Of a stretch of 64,000 nucleotides of DNA, positions 46,341 through 55,370 are shown one piece after another. Numbering within the stretch: position 1 is the first letter of the stretch; every line of letters starts with the position of its first letter. Source of the DNA: Sphaerotilus sulfidivorans. GTDB taxonomy: Bacteria > Pseudomonadota > Gammaproteobacteria > Burkholderiales > Burkholderiaceae_C. The stretch spans positions 1 through 64,000 of the forward strand of contig NZ_JACCPY010000014.1 of assembly GCF_013426975.1 (NCBI RefSeq). Reading direction: 5' to 3'. The notes beneath the pieces are model-generated. The model saw only the letters and a list, made by a program, of their open reading frames with translations, made no database searches and was not told the DNA's origin. A program made the position numbers and the translations under genes.

Positions 46341-47345
46341 ATGCCGCTGTCGCTGCCGTTGCCGGAGTGGCTGACCGCGCTGCTGGGCTCGCCCTGGCCG
46401 TGGCCGCTGCTGCAGGCCGGCGCGCTGCTGCTGGCCTGGGCGCTGGACCGTCGTTTCGGCGAGCCGCCCGACCGCTGGCATCCGGTGGCGTGGCTGGGGC
46501 GGCTGCTCGGGCCGGTCGGGCGCTTCTGGCGGGATCGTGCGCCGGCGGCGGCCTTCGCGGGCGGCGCGCTGTCGTGGCTGCTGATCGCCGTGGCGCTGGC
46601 GGGCGCGGCCTGGGCGCTGCAGCGCTGGATCGTCGCGCTGCCGGGGCCGGTGGCGCTGGGGCTGCTGGCGCTGGCGCTCAAGCCGCTGTTCGCCTGCCGC
46701 ATGCTGTGCGACGAGGTCGCCGCGGTGGAGGCGGCGCTGGCGCAGTCGCTCGAGGCCGGGCGCGCCCGGCTGGCCTGGCTGGTCAGCCGCGACGTGACGC
46801 GGCTCGATGCCGGCGAGGTGCGCGAGTCGGCGATCGAGACGCTGGCCGAGAACCTCAACGACTCGGTGGTGGCGCCGCTGGCCTGGTTTGCGCTGGCCGG
46901 ACTGCCGGGTGCGGTGCTCTACCGCTTCGCCAATACCGCCGATGCGATGTGGGGCTACCGCGGCGCCTGGGAGTGGGCGGGCAAGTGGGCGGCGCGCGCC
47001 GACGATCTGCTGTCCTGGCCGACCGCGCGGCTGACCGCCGCGCTGCTGCTGCGCCCGGCCTGGCGCCCGCGCCAGTGGTCCCGGCTGGCCCGCGAGGCCG
47101 CATGCACCCCGTCGCCCAACGGCGGCTGGCCGATGGGCGCGATGGCGTTACGTCTGGATGTCAGATTGCGCAAGCCGGGCGTCTATGCTCTGCATGCCGC
47201 AGGACGATCTCCCGAGGCCGCGGACCTGGTGCAGGCGCTGCGGCTGGCCCGCTCGGCCGCGCGGATCTGGACGGGCGTGCTCGCGGGCGGACTGGTGGCG
47301 GGCGCGCTGATGATGCTGACACGGCTGGCCGGGGGGCCGGCCTGA
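46341..47345 (+). CDS. cbiB: Adenosylcobinamide-phosphate synthase
   Basis: Inner-membrane enzyme attaching aminopropanol phosphate to adenosylcobyric acid; called CbiB or CobD depending on nomenclature. The 334-residue protein has the signature DRRFGEPPDRWHPVAWLGRLLG, VSRDVTRLDAGEVRESAIETLAENLNDSVVAPL in pattern, RFANTADAMWGYRG and APSPNGGWPMGAMA-like CTPSPNGGWPMGAMALRL. It lies 5 nt after cobO and 4 nt before the next gene, in a tight operon. Confidence 0.95.
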   Translation: MPLSLPLPEWLTALLGSPWPWPLLQAGALLLAWALDRRFGEPPDRWHPVAWLGRLLGPVGRFWRDRAPAAAFAGGALSWLLIAVALAGAAWALQRWIVALPGPVALGLLALALKPLFACRMLCDEVAAVEAALAQSLEAGRARLAWLVSRDVTRLDAGEVRESAIETLAENLNDSVVAPLAWFALAGLPGAVLYRFANTADAMWGYRGAWEWAGKWAARADDLLSWPTARLTAALLLRPAWRPRQWSRLAREAACTPSPNGGWPMGAMALRLDVRLRKPGVYALHAAGRSPEAADLVQALRLARSAARIWTGVLAGGLVAGALMMLTRLAGGPA

Positions 47346-47349
47346 GCCC

Positions 47350-48495
47350 ATGACGACGCTGCACCACGACAATCAAATCACCTCGTCCCTGCACGATTTC
47401 GCACGCACGCATGGCGGGCCCGATGCCCACGGCGTGCCGCGCTGGGACTTCTCCACCAATGCCAATGCCTGCGGGCCGGCGCCGATGGCGCTGGAAATGG
47501 TGCGCCAGGTCGATGCCCGGCGCTATCCCGATCCCACCTTCAGCGCGCTGCGGCGCCAGCTCGGCCAGCTGCATCAGGTCGATCCGGCGCGCATCGTGAT
47601 CGCCGCCAGCGCCAGCGAGTTCATCCGCCGCATGACGCTGGCGATCGCGATGCTCAAGCCGGGCGCGCGGGTGCAGGTGCCCGACTACGCCTATGGCGAA
47701 TATGCCGCCGCGGCGCATGCGCTGGGGCTGCAGCCCTGGCGCGCCAGCGAGCTGCCTGTCGACTCGCCGCCCTATCTGATCTGGCACACCGAGCCGGGCA
47801 GCCCGGCTGGCGACGCCGCTCCGGCGCCGGACTTCGACCCGACCGACTCGGTGCTGGTGGTCGACCGCGCCTATGCGCCGCTGCGCCTGGACGGCGAGGC
47901 GCCGGAACTCTCGCCGCATGCCTGGCAGCTGTGGTCGCCGAACAAGGCGCTGGGCCTGACCGGCGTGCGCGGCGCCTATGCGGTGGCGCCGGAGCGCGGC
48001 GCGGTCACCGCCGAGCTGGTCGACTGGCTGCAGCAGCAGCTCGACCGGCTGGCGCCGTCCTGGCCGCTGGGCGCGCACGGAGTGGCGATGCTGAGCGCCT
48101 GGGCCAGCGACGAGGCCCAGTCCTGGGTGCGCGCCAGCCTGCACATCCTGCGCAGCTGGCGCCGGCAGCAGCTCGACCTGTGCCACCGGCGCCTGGGCTG
48201 GACCTGCCGCGCCAGCGTCACGCCCTTCTATCTGGCGCGCTGGGGGCGCTGGGACGATCCGGCGCAGGCGCAGGAAGATCCCGCCCATCCGGTGCGGCTG
48301 CTGCCGGAGCTGCGCACGCTCGGGCTGAAGCTGCGCGACTGCAGCTCGATGGGCCTGCCGGGCTGGGTGCGCGTCAGCGTGCAGGCGCCGCCCTCGCAGC
48401 AGGCGCTGTCGCAGCTCTGGCGCCAGGTGATCGGCGAGTCCAGCTTCGTGCCGACGGTGCGGCAGTCGGGCTTCCAGTCGCTGTCGACCTACTGA
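47350..48495 (+). CDS. cobC: Threonine-phosphate decarboxylase-like aminotransferase (CobC type)
   Basis: PLP enzyme of fold type I, 381 residues. Next to cbiB it should provide the aminopropanol phosphate by decarboxylating L-threonine phosphate. It shows WDFSTNANACGPAPMAL, RYPDPTFSALRRQLG, DSVLVVDRAYAPLRLDG and the PLP lysine in WQLWSPNKALGLTGVRGAYA. Function is assigned from family and operon position; histidinol-phosphate aminotransferases are close relatives. The name CobC is the aerobic-pathway usage and clashes with the phosphatase name used for 52123-52668. Confidence 0.88.
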   Translation: MTTLHHDNQITSSLHDFARTHGGPDAHGVPRWDFSTNANACGPAPMALEMVRQVDARRYPDPTFSALRRQLGQLHQVDPARIVIAASASEFIRRMTLAIAMLKPGARVQVPDYAYGEYAAAAHALGLQPWRASELPVDSPPYLIWHTEPGSPAGDAAPAPDFDPTDSVLVVDRAYAPLRLDGEAPELSPHAWQLWSPNKALGLTGVRGAYAVAPERGAVTAELVDWLQQQLDRLAPSWPLGAHGVAMLSAWASDEAQSWVRASLHILRSWRRQQLDLCHRRLGWTCRASVTPFYLARWGRWDDPAQAQEDPAHPVRLLPELRTLGLKLRDCSSMGLPGWVRVSVQAPPSQQALSQLWRQVIGESSFVPTVRQSGFQSLSTY

Positions 48496-48539
48496 TGGCT
48501 GACCTGCTCAATGCTGTTCGATGCTGCTCAAGGAGGGCT

Positions 48540-48665
48540 GCCCCACCTCCGTCACCCTCGCGAATGCGAGGGCCCACGCGCACCCGCTCGCCACGGACGG
48601 CCGGGGGGGCGGCGTGGGTGCCCGCCTGCGCGGGCATGACGATGTGACGGGGTGACGGGGTGAGG
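48540..48665. repeat. Palindromic intergenic repeat between cob genes
   Basis: The 205-bp gap after the decarboxylase gene holds two hairpins: CCCTCG/CGAGGG (48555-48572) and TGCCCGC/GCGGGCA with a 4-nt loop (48619-48636). It also has two tandem GTGACGGG units (48644-48659). The second palindrome, read on the minus strand, would translate as IVMPAQAGTHA, a phrase familiar from REP-like repeats scattered through betaproteobacterial genomes. It probably belongs to such a family. It may also modulate transcription into cobQ. Confidence 0.65.
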
Positions 48666-48700
48666 CCAGGATCTGGACCAGGAACGGGAGCGCAAGGACG

Positions 48701-50179
48701 ATGACGGGCAAGGCGATCATGGTGCTGGGCACCACCAGCGGGGCGGGCAAGAGCTGGCTGGCCACCGCGCTGTGCCGCTGGTATGCGCGGCGCGGCCTGC
48801 GGGTGGCGCCGTTCAAGGCGCAGAACATGAGCAACAACGCACGGGTCGTGCCGGCGCCGGGCGGGCGCATGGGCGAGATCGGCAGCGCGCAGTATTTCCA
48901 GGCGCTGGCGGCGCGAGTCGTGCCCGAGGTGCGCCACAACCCGGTGCTGCTCAAGCCCGAGGCCGACACCCGCAGCCAGGTCGTGGTGATGGGCGAGGTG
49001 CGCCGCGACCTGGCCGAGGTGCCGTGGCGCCGGCGCAGCGAGGCGCTGTGGCCGCATGCGCGCCAGGCGCTGGCCTCGCTGCAGGCCGAGCATGATCTGG
49101 TCGTGATCGAAGGCGCCGGCTCGCCCGCCGAGATCAATCTGCACGCCAGCGACTACGTCAACATGCGCACCGCGCGCGCTGCCCAGGCCGCCTGCCTGCT
49201 GGTGACCGACATCGATCGCGGCGGCGCCTTCGCCCACCTCTACGGCACGCACCAGCTGCTGCCCCCCGACGAGCGTGCGCTGATCCGCGGCTTCGTGCTC
49301 AACCGCTTCCGCGGCGACGCGGGTCTGCTCTCGCCGGGGCCGGAAATGCTCGAGCAGCTCACTGGCGTGCCGACGCTGGCGGTGCTGCCGATGTGGCGCG
49401 AGCACGGCCTGCCGGAAGAAGACGGCGTCTTCGACGACCGCAGCACCGGTGGCGCCGCGGCGGCGCGCCCGCTGCGGGTGGCGGTGGTGGCCTATCCGCG
49501 CCTGAGCAACCTCGACGAGTTCCAGCCGCTGCGCAACCTGGCCGGCGTGCGGCTGAGCTGGGCGCGCCATCCGCATGACCTGGACGGCGTCGACTGGATC
49601 ATCCTGCCCGGCTCCAAGCACACCGGCGCCGATCTGGCCTGGCTGCGCGCGCAGCGGCTCGACGCGGCGATCGCGCGCCATGCGGCCGCGGGCGGTGCGG
49701 TGCTGGGCATCTGCGGCGGCCTGCAGATGCTGGGCGAGGCGCTGGTCGACCTGCACGGCATCGACTCGCCCGGCGGCGAGAGCAACGGCCCCGGCCTGGG
49801 CCTGCTGCCGCTGGTGACGCTGTTCGAGCCCGACAAGCTGCTGGCGCCGACGCAGGCCACCTTCGCCGCGCTGTCGGGCCCGTGGGCCGCGCTCTCGGGC
49901 GTGCGCTTCGACGGCTACGAGATCCACCACGGCCGCACCGCGCCGCATGCCGATCTGCCCGCGCCCGCGGTGGCGCTGCGCAACGCTGCCGGCGAGGTGC
50001 TGGGCTGGCAGCGCGGCCCGGTGCTGGGCCTGTACGCGCACGGCCTGTTCGAGTCGCCGGCGGTGCTGCGCGCGCTGTTCGGCGCGCAGGTGCGCACGCT
50101 CGACGCCGTCTTCGACGGCCTGGCCGACTTCCTCGACCGCCATGTCGCGCCGGACACGCTCGAGGCGCTGATCCGCTGA
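48701..50179 (+). CDS. cobQ: Adenosylcobyric acid synthase
   Basis: Glutamine-dependent amidase that amidates four side chains of the corrin ring; 492 residues. The N-terminal synthetase domain has VLGTTSGAGKSWLATALCRW and FKAQNMSNNARV, DLVVIEGAGSPAEINL and LVTDIDRGGAFAHLYGT. The C-terminal amidotransferase domain has the nucleophile cysteine in GICGGLQMLGEAL and the histidine of YAHGLFES. It follows the repeat-bearing gap, with GCAAGGACG before the ATG. Confidence 0.96.
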   Translation: MTGKAIMVLGTTSGAGKSWLATALCRWYARRGLRVAPFKAQNMSNNARVVPAPGGRMGEIGSAQYFQALAARVVPEVRHNPVLLKPEADTRSQVVVMGEVRRDLAEVPWRRRSEALWPHARQALASLQAEHDLVVIEGAGSPAEINLHASDYVNMRTARAAQAACLLVTDIDRGGAFAHLYGTHQLLPPDERALIRGFVLNRFRGDAGLLSPGPEMLEQLTGVPTLAVLPMWREHGLPEEDGVFDDRSTGGAAAARPLRVAVVAYPRLSNLDEFQPLRNLAGVRLSWARHPHDLDGVDWIILPGSKHTGADLAWLRAQRLDAAIARHAAAGGAVLGICGGLQMLGEALVDLHGIDSPGGESNGPGLGLLPLVTLFEPDKLLAPTQATFAALSGPWAALSGVRFDGYEIHHGRTAPHADLPAPAVALRNAAGEVLGWQRGPVLGLYAHGLFESPAVLRALFGAQVRTLDAVFDGLADFLDRHVAPDTLEALIR

Positions 50180-50232
50180 TCCGCACGCTCCCTGTTTCCC
50201 TGTCCCCCCGAGAAGCACAAAGGACAAGACCG

Positions 50233-51303
50233 ATGACGATGGACCTCTCCTCCGCCCGCGCTGCACTCGCCGGGCTGCTCGATGTCGCCGACCTGCATGA
50301 CGAGGCGCTGCAGGAGCGCGTGCAGCTCGCGCTGGACCGCAAGACCAAGCCGCAGGGCTCGCTGGGCCGGCTGGAGTCGCTGGCGCTGAAGCTGGCGCTG
50401 ATCCAGGGCTGCGAGCGCCCGCAGCTCCAGCATCCGCAGATGGTGGTGTTCGCCGCCGACCATGGCCTGGCCGCGCGCGGCGTCTCCGCCTTCCCGAGCG
50501 AGGTGACCTGGCAGATGGTCGAGAACTTCCTGGCCGGTGGCGCGGCGGTCAGCGTGCTGGCGCGCCAGCACGGGCTGGCGCTGTCGGTGGTCGACGCGGG
50601 CGTCAAGCACGAGTTCGCGCCGCGTCCGGGCCTGATCTCGCGCAAGATCGGCTGGGGCACCGCCGACGCGCTGCAGGAGCCGGCGATGTCGCTGGCCGAG
50701 TGCGTCGCCGCGATCGAGACCGGCGCCGGCGTGGTGCGCAGCCTGCCGGGCAATGCGCTGCTGCTGGGCGAGATGGGCATCGGCAACACCTCGGCGGCGG
50801 CGCTGCTGATGGCGCGGCTGACCGGCGAGTCGATCGACCGCTGCACCGGCCGCGGCACCGGCGTCGACGGCCCGGCGCTGGTGCGCAAGACCGAGATCCT
50901 GCGCCAGGTGCTGGCGCGCCATGCCGACGCGAGCGATGCGCTGGCCGCGCTGGCGGCGCTGGGCGGCTTCGAGATCGCGATGATGGTCGGCGCGGTGCTG
51001 CAGGCCGCGCAGGAGCGCCGCGTCATCGTCGTCGACGGCTTCATCGTCAGCAGCGCGGTGCTGGTGGCCTCCCGGCTGGCGCCGGCGGTGCTGCAGCGCT
51101 GCGTGTTCTCGCACCAGTCCGACGAGAGCGGCCACCGGCTGATGCTCGCCCGCCTGGAGGCCGAGCCGCTGCTGGCGCTGGGCCTGCGCCTGGGCGAGGG
51201 CTCGGGCGGGGCGCTGGCCTGGCCGCTGCTGGAGTCGGCCTGCCGCATCCTGGCCGAGATGGCCAGCTTCGAGGCGGCGGGCGTGTCCGACCGCGAGGCC
51301 TGA
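50233..51303 (+). CDS. cobT: Nicotinate-nucleotide:dimethylbenzimidazole phosphoribosyltransferase
   Basis: Makes alpha-ribazole phosphate for the lower ligand; 356 residues. Signatures include KPQGSLGRLESLALKLALIQ, VVFAADHGLAARGVSAFPSEVT in pattern, NFLAGGAAVSVLARQ, LLLGEMGIGNTSAAAL and HQSDESGHRLML; the catalytic glutamate lies in the late conserved region. ATG at 50233 begins after AAGGACAAGACCG. It is 16 nt upstream of cobS. Confidence 0.96.
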   Translation: MTMDLSSARAALAGLLDVADLHDEALQERVQLALDRKTKPQGSLGRLESLALKLALIQGCERPQLQHPQMVVFAADHGLAARGVSAFPSEVTWQMVENFLAGGAAVSVLARQHGLALSVVDAGVKHEFAPRPGLISRKIGWGTADALQEPAMSLAECVAAIETGAGVVRSLPGNALLLGEMGIGNTSAAALLMARLTGESIDRCTGRGTGVDGPALVRKTEILRQVLARHADASDALAALAALGGFEIAMMVGAVLQAAQERRVIVVDGFIVSSAVLVASRLAPAVLQRCVFSHQSDESGHRLMLARLEAEPLLALGLRLGEGSGGALAWPLLESACRILAEMASFEAAGVSDREA

Positions 51304-51319
51304 GCGTGGACACCGCCCG

Positions 51320-52111
51320 ATGAGCCTGCTGCTGCACGAGCTGCGCCTGTTCTTCGTGGCGCTGCAGTTCTTCACCCGCGTGCCGGTGCCGGCCTGGGTC
51401 GGCTGGTCGCCGGAGTGGATGCACGCCAGCTCGCGCCACTATCCGCTGGTCGGGCTGTGCGTCGGCGCGGTCGGTGCGGCGGTGCTGCTGGGCGCGGCCG
51501 GGCTGTGGCCGCTGCCGGTGGCGGTCGGCCTGTCGATGGCGGCCACCGTCTGGATGACCGGCGGCTTCCATGAGGACGGTCTGGCCGATACCTGCGACGG
51601 CCTGGGCGGCAGCGTCAGCCGCGAGCGCGCGCTCACCATCATGAAGGACTCGCGCCTGGGCAGCTACGGCGCGCTCGGTCTGGTCGGCGTGCTGGGGTTG
51701 AAGGCCGCGGCGCTGCACGGGCTGGCCGCGCAGGACCTGACGGCCGCCGCGCTGGCGACTGCCTGGGCGCATGGCCTGTCGCGGGTCGCGCCGGTGCTGC
51801 TGCTGCGTGCGCTGCCCTATGCGGGCGATCCGGAGCATGCCAAGGCCAAGCCGATGGCGCAGCAGATCTCCGGCGGCGGCCTGGGCTGGGTGATCGCGGT
51901 GGCGCTGGCGCTGTGCGCGGGCGCGGCGGCGTGGGTCGGCGCGCGGCCCGTGCTGGCCGGCGCCTGCGCCACGGCTGCGATGACGCTCTGGTGCGCGCGC
52001 TGGTACCGGCAGCGCCTGGGCGGCTACACCGGCGACACGCTGGGCGCCTCGCAGCAGCTCGGCGAGGTCGCCGGTCTGCTGGGCTGGCTGGCGGCGCTGG
52101 GCGTGGCCTGA
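51320..52111 (+). CDS. cobS: Adenosylcobinamide-GDP ribazoletransferase (cobalamin synthase)
   Basis: Polytopic inner-membrane enzyme that joins GDP-cobinamide and alpha-ribazole (or its phosphate) in the last assembly step; 263 residues. Signatures include LQFFTRVPVP near the N terminus, the metal-binding GGFHEDGLADTCDGLGG with its acidic residues, IMKDSRLGSYGALGLVG and GYTGDTLGASQQLGEV. It starts 16 nt after cobT. Confidence 0.96.
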   Translation: MSLLLHELRLFFVALQFFTRVPVPAWVGWSPEWMHASSRHYPLVGLCVGAVGAAVLLGAAGLWPLPVAVGLSMAATVWMTGGFHEDGLADTCDGLGGSVSRERALTIMKDSRLGSYGALGLVGVLGLKAAALHGLAAQDLTAAALATAWAHGLSRVAPVLLLRALPYAGDPEHAKAKPMAQQISGGGLGWVIAVALALCAGAAAWVGARPVLAGACATAAMTLWCARWYRQRLGGYTGDTLGASQQLGEVAGLLGWLAALGVA

Positions 52112-52122
52112 CGGGGGCGCGC

Positions 52123-52668
52123 ATGAACGAACTGCACATCTGGCGGCACCCCAAGCCGGTCGGCGCCGCCGGCCTCTGCCTGGGCCGCACCGACCTGCCG
52201 GTCGATCCGCGCAAGGCCCGCCGTCTGGCGCACCGCATCCGCCAGCACGCGCGCCGCCACGGCCTGCCGCGCGAGATCCTCACCTCGCCGCTGCGGCGCG
52301 GGCGCGAGGTCGGGCGCTGGCTGCGCCGCTGGGGCTGGACGCACCGCATCGAGCCCGGCCTGATCGAGCTGGACTTCGGCAGCTGGGACGGCCGGCCCTG
52401 GCGCGAGATCGCCTGGGCCGAGGTGGCGGCGTGGGAGGCCGACTTTGCCGGCCACGCGCCCGGCGGCGGCGAGTCGCTGGACCGGCTGCGCAAGCGCGTC
52501 GCCGGCGTGCTGGTCCAGCTGGCCGCGGCCGGCCGGCCGGTCTTGGCGGTCGGGCACGCCGGCTGGATGAACGCGCTGGCGCTGCATGGCCGACCGGGCT
52601 CGCCCACGGCCGCCGACTGGCCGGCGCCACCGCGCCATGGGGCCATTCGTGTGGCGACCCTTTTGTGA
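52123..52668 (+). CDS. Alpha-ribazole phosphatase-like histidine phosphatase
   Basis: A 181-residue member of the phosphoglycerate-mutase-like family. As the last gene of the cob cluster it most likely removes the phosphate from alpha-ribazole phosphate or adenosylcobalamin phosphate (cobC in enteric nomenclature). The family catalytic pair is seen: WRHPKP near the N terminus and VGHAGWMNAL near the C terminus, with LTSPLRRGREVG and LDFGSWDGRPW. The usual RHG is RHP here. It starts 11 nt after cobS; the operon appears to end at 52668. Confidence 0.85.
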   Translation: MNELHIWRHPKPVGAAGLCLGRTDLPVDPRKARRLAHRIRQHARRHGLPREILTSPLRRGREVGRWLRRWGWTHRIEPGLIELDFGSWDGRPWREIAWAEVAAWEADFAGHAPGGGESLDRLRKRVAGVLVQLAAAGRPVLAVGHAGWMNALALHGRPGSPTAADWPAPPRHGAIRVATLL

Positions 52669-52768
52669 TTAATAATTACGGCCGTCCGACTCGACCGGAC
52701 TGCGGCGAATCGCCCCGCCAGCCGTTACCATCCGCTGCCTCCGACCGACTCATCCGACCCCGACCGCC

Positions 52769-53164
52769 ATGTTCCGCACGCTGCTGAAGTCCAAGATCCA
52801 TCGCGCCACCGTTACCCACTGCGAGCTGCACTACGAAGGCTCCTGCGGCATCGACGAGGACCTGATGGACGCCGCCAACCTCTGCGAGAACGAGCAGATC
52901 CACATCTGGAACATCAACAACGGCGAGCGCTTCGTCACCTATGCGATCAAGGCGCCGCGCGGCAGCGGCATCTTCTCGCTGAACGGCTCGGCGGCGCGCC
53001 GCGCCTCGGTCGGCGACCTGATCATCATCGCCGCCTTCGGCCTGGTGGCGGAGGAGGGCGTGGCCGCCCACGAGCCCAGGCTCGTCTTCATGGACGAGAA
53101 GAACCAGGTGAAGGAACTGCGCTCGCATCCGGAGAACCCGGAGCAGACCTCGCCGCTGCGCTGA
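52769..53164 (+). CDS. panD: Aspartate 1-decarboxylase proenzyme
   Basis: Pyruvoyl enzyme making beta-alanine for pantothenate and CoA. The 131-residue proenzyme cleaves itself between Gly24 and Ser25 in YEGSCGID, generating the pyruvoyl group; both residues are present. Other marks are [17 protein letters not shown] in pattern, [15 protein letters not shown] and [13 protein letters not shown]. The 100-nt upstream gap has an unusually A+T-rich patch (TTGTGATTAATAATTACGG) that probably belongs to its promoter. Confidence 0.96.
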   Translation: MFRTLLKSKIHRATVTHCELHYEGSCGIDEDLMDAANLCENEQIHIWNINNGERFVTYAIKAPRGSGIFSLNGSAARRASVGDLIIIAAFGLVAEEGVAAHEPRLVFMDEKNQVKELRSHPENPEQTSPLR

Positions 53165-53180
53165 AGAAGGACCGGCCGAC

Positions 53181-54593
53181 GTGAGCCTGAACGACGACTG
53201 GCGCGCCCGCAGCCTGCGCGCGGTGTGGCATCCCTGCACCCAGATGAAGCTGCACGAGGGCCAGCCCGGCGGCCGGCCCGGCCTGCCGCTGGTGCCGGTG
53301 GTGCGCGCCGAGGGCGTCTGGCTGCATGACGCCGAGGGGCGGCGCATCCTCGACGGCATCAGCTCCTGGTGGGTCAACCTGTTCGGCCACAACCACCCGG
53401 CGCTGCGCGAGGCGCTGGTCGACCAGCTCGGCCGGCTCGATCACGTCATGCTGGCCGGCTTCACCCATCCGCCGGTGGTGGAGCTGTCCGAGCGGCTGGG
53501 CGCGCTCACCGGCCTGGGCCATGCCTTCTACGGCAGCGACGGCGCCTCGGCCACCGAGATCGCGCTGAAGATGAGCGCGCATGCCTGGCGCAACCAGGGC
53601 GAGCCGGACAAGACCCGCTTCGTCGGCCTGGCCGGCGGCTACCACGGCGAGACGGTCGGGGCGCTGGCGGTCACCGACCTGGGCATCTTCCGCGACGCCT
53701 ATGCGCCGCTGGTGCGCCTGGCCGCCACCGTCGACAGCCCCGATGCCCGCGGTGCCCGTGCGGGCGAAAGCGCCGCCGACGTGGCCGAGCGCGCCGCGGC
53801 CGCACTGGCCGTCTGGCTGGAGGCGAACCACGCGCAGACCGCGGCGGTCATCCTGGAGCCGCTGGTGCAGTGCGCCTCCGGCATGGCGATGCACGATCCG
53901 GTCTACCTGCGCCGGGTGCGCGAGCTGTGCGACCGCTGGCGTGTGCATCTGGTGCTCGACGAGATCGCGGTCGGCTTCGGCCGCACCGGCACGCTGTTCG
54001 CGCACCAGCAGGCCGGCATCCGGCCGGACTTCCTGTGCCTGTCCAAGGGCCTGACCGGCGGCATGCTGCCGCTGTCCGCCGTGCTGACCACCGACGCGGT
54101 CTACCGCGCCTTCTGGGACGACGAGGTCGCGCGCGGCTTCCTGCACTCGCATTCCTACACCGGCAACCCGCTGGCCTGCCGTGCGGCGCTGGCGGTGCTC
54201 GACCTCTTCGAGCGCGAGGCGGTGCTGGAGCGCAACCGCGAGACGGCTGCCGCGCTCGACGCCCGGCTGGCGCCGCTGCACGCCCACCCGCGGGTGCGCC
54301 ACGCCCGGCGCACCGGCATGATCTGGGCCTGGGACATCGACACGACGCTGCCCGACTTCGCCCGCCGCTACGGCCGCGCGGCGCTGGAGCGCGGCCTGCT
54401 GCTGCGCCCGATCGGCCGCACGCTCTACCTGATGCCGCCCTACGCGATCGACCCCGCGGGCGAGGACGGCAGCGGCGCCTTCCTGGCGCGCACCGCGCTG
54501 GAGGCGCTCGAGGCCACGCTGGCGCAGGAGGGTGAGGTCGCGCCCGCACCCTCGGCCGCCCCGTCCGGCACCGGAGCGATCGATGCGGTCTGA
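53181..54593 (+). CDS. bioA: Adenosylmethionine-8-amino-7-oxononanoate aminotransferase
   Basis: PLP enzyme of biotin synthesis that transfers the amino group of S-adenosylmethionine to KAPA, giving DAPA. The 470-residue protein has VWHPCTQMK, ILDGISSWWVNLFGHNHPAL, FYGSDGASATEIALKM, the PLP aspartate region LVLDEIAVGFGRTG and the PLP lysine in LCLSKGLTGGMLPLSAVLTT. The start is GTG at 53181, preceded by AAGAAGGA. It overlaps bioD by 11 nt. bioF, common between bioA and bioD, is missing here. Confidence 0.95.
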   Translation: MSLNDDWRARSLRAVWHPCTQMKLHEGQPGGRPGLPLVPVVRAEGVWLHDAEGRRILDGISSWWVNLFGHNHPALREALVDQLGRLDHVMLAGFTHPPVVELSERLGALTGLGHAFYGSDGASATEIALKMSAHAWRNQGEPDKTRFVGLAGGYHGETVGALAVTDLGIFRDAYAPLVRLAATVDSPDARGARAGESAADVAERAAAALAVWLEANHAQTAAVILEPLVQCASGMAMHDPVYLRRVRELCDRWRVHLVLDEIAVGFGRTGTLFAHQQAGIRPDFLCLSKGLTGGMLPLSAVLTTDAVYRAFWDDEVARGFLHSHSYTGNPLACRAALAVLDLFEREAVLERNRETAAALDARLAPLHAHPRVRHARRTGMIWAWDIDTTLPDFARRYGRAALERGLLLRPIGRTLYLMPPYAIDPAGEDGSGAFLARTALEALEATLAQEGEVAPAPSAAPSGTGAIDAV

Positions 54594-55311
54594 TCAGTCT
54601 GATCTGCGCTCGGTCTTCGTGATCGGCACCGACACCGGCGTCGGCAAGTCGCTGGTGAGTGCGGCGCTGCTGCGCGGCGCGGCGCAGGCCGGACTGCGCG
54701 CGGTCGGCATGAAGCCGGTGGCCGCCGGGATCGATCCGCAGCCCGACGGCTCGCTGGCCTGCGGCGATGTGCTGACGCTGCAGGCGGCCGGCAATGTCGC
54801 GGCCGATCCGGCGCTCGTCAATCCGTTCTGCCTGCCCGATCCGCTGTCGCCGCATCTGGCGGCACGCCGCGCCGGCCAGCGCATCACGCTGGCGCCGCTC
54901 GTCGCGGCGCACCGCGCGCTGCTCGCGCAGGCCGACCGGGTGATCGTCGAGGGCGCCGGCGGCTTTCTCGTGCCGCTGGACGAGGGCGATGGCGATGGCG
55001 ATGGCGATCCTGTGCCCGGCGCGCCGCTGCTGACCGGCGCCGATCTGGCGCTGGCGCTGGGCGTGCCGCTGGTGCTGGTGGTCGGCTTGCGCCTGGGCTG
55101 TCTGAACCATGCGCTGCTGACCGCCGAGGCGGTGCGCGCGCGCGGCCTGACGCTGGCCGGCTGGGTCGCCAACCGCATCGACCCGGCGATGGCCTGCGCC
55201 GACGAGAACCTCGATTTCCTGCGCCGGCACATTCCGGCGCCGCTGCTGGCCGATGTGCCGCACGCCTCGCGCTGGCCCGAGGGCTGGCAGCCGAGCCTTT
55301 TCCTGTCCTGA
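54583..55311 (+). CDS. bioD: Dethiobiotin synthetase
   Basis: ATP-dependent carboxylase closing the ureido ring; 242 residues. The P-loop is [18 protein letters not shown] and the second motif [13 protein letters not shown] is conserved; [22 protein letters not shown] is typical. A run of GGCGAT repeats at 54985-55008 encodes GDGDGDGD inside a loop after VPLDE. The ATG overlaps the bioA stop region. Confidence 0.95.
   Translation: MRSDQSDLRSVFVIGTDTGVGKSLVSAALLRGAAQAGLRAVGMKPVAAGIDPQPDGSLACGDVLTLQAAGNVAADPALVNPFCLPDPLSPHLAARRAGQRITLAPLVAAHRALLAQADRVIVEGAGGFLVPLDEGDGDGDGDPVPGAPLLTGADLALALGVPLVLVVGLRLGCLNHALLTAEAVRARGLTLAGWVANRIDPAMACADENLDFLRRHIPAPLLADVPHASRWPEGWQPSLFLS
54985..55008 (+). repeat. 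Four tandem GGCGAT units in bioD
   Basis: Four perfect hexamers encode a Gly-Asp repeat in an apparent surface loop. Gain or loss of a unit would keep the frame, so length variation between strains is likely to be tolerated. Confidence 0.85.
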
Positions 55312-55370
55312 TCCGTCCGATCTGTCCTGACCTGTTGCGCGCTTCTTGTTCCCGCGCTGGAGATTCCCGA

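Noticed and set aside
48496-48700. A coding gene in the gap before cobQ
   Set aside because: The interval is made of hairpins and tandem repeats; its frames run into the flanking genes and show no start signal.
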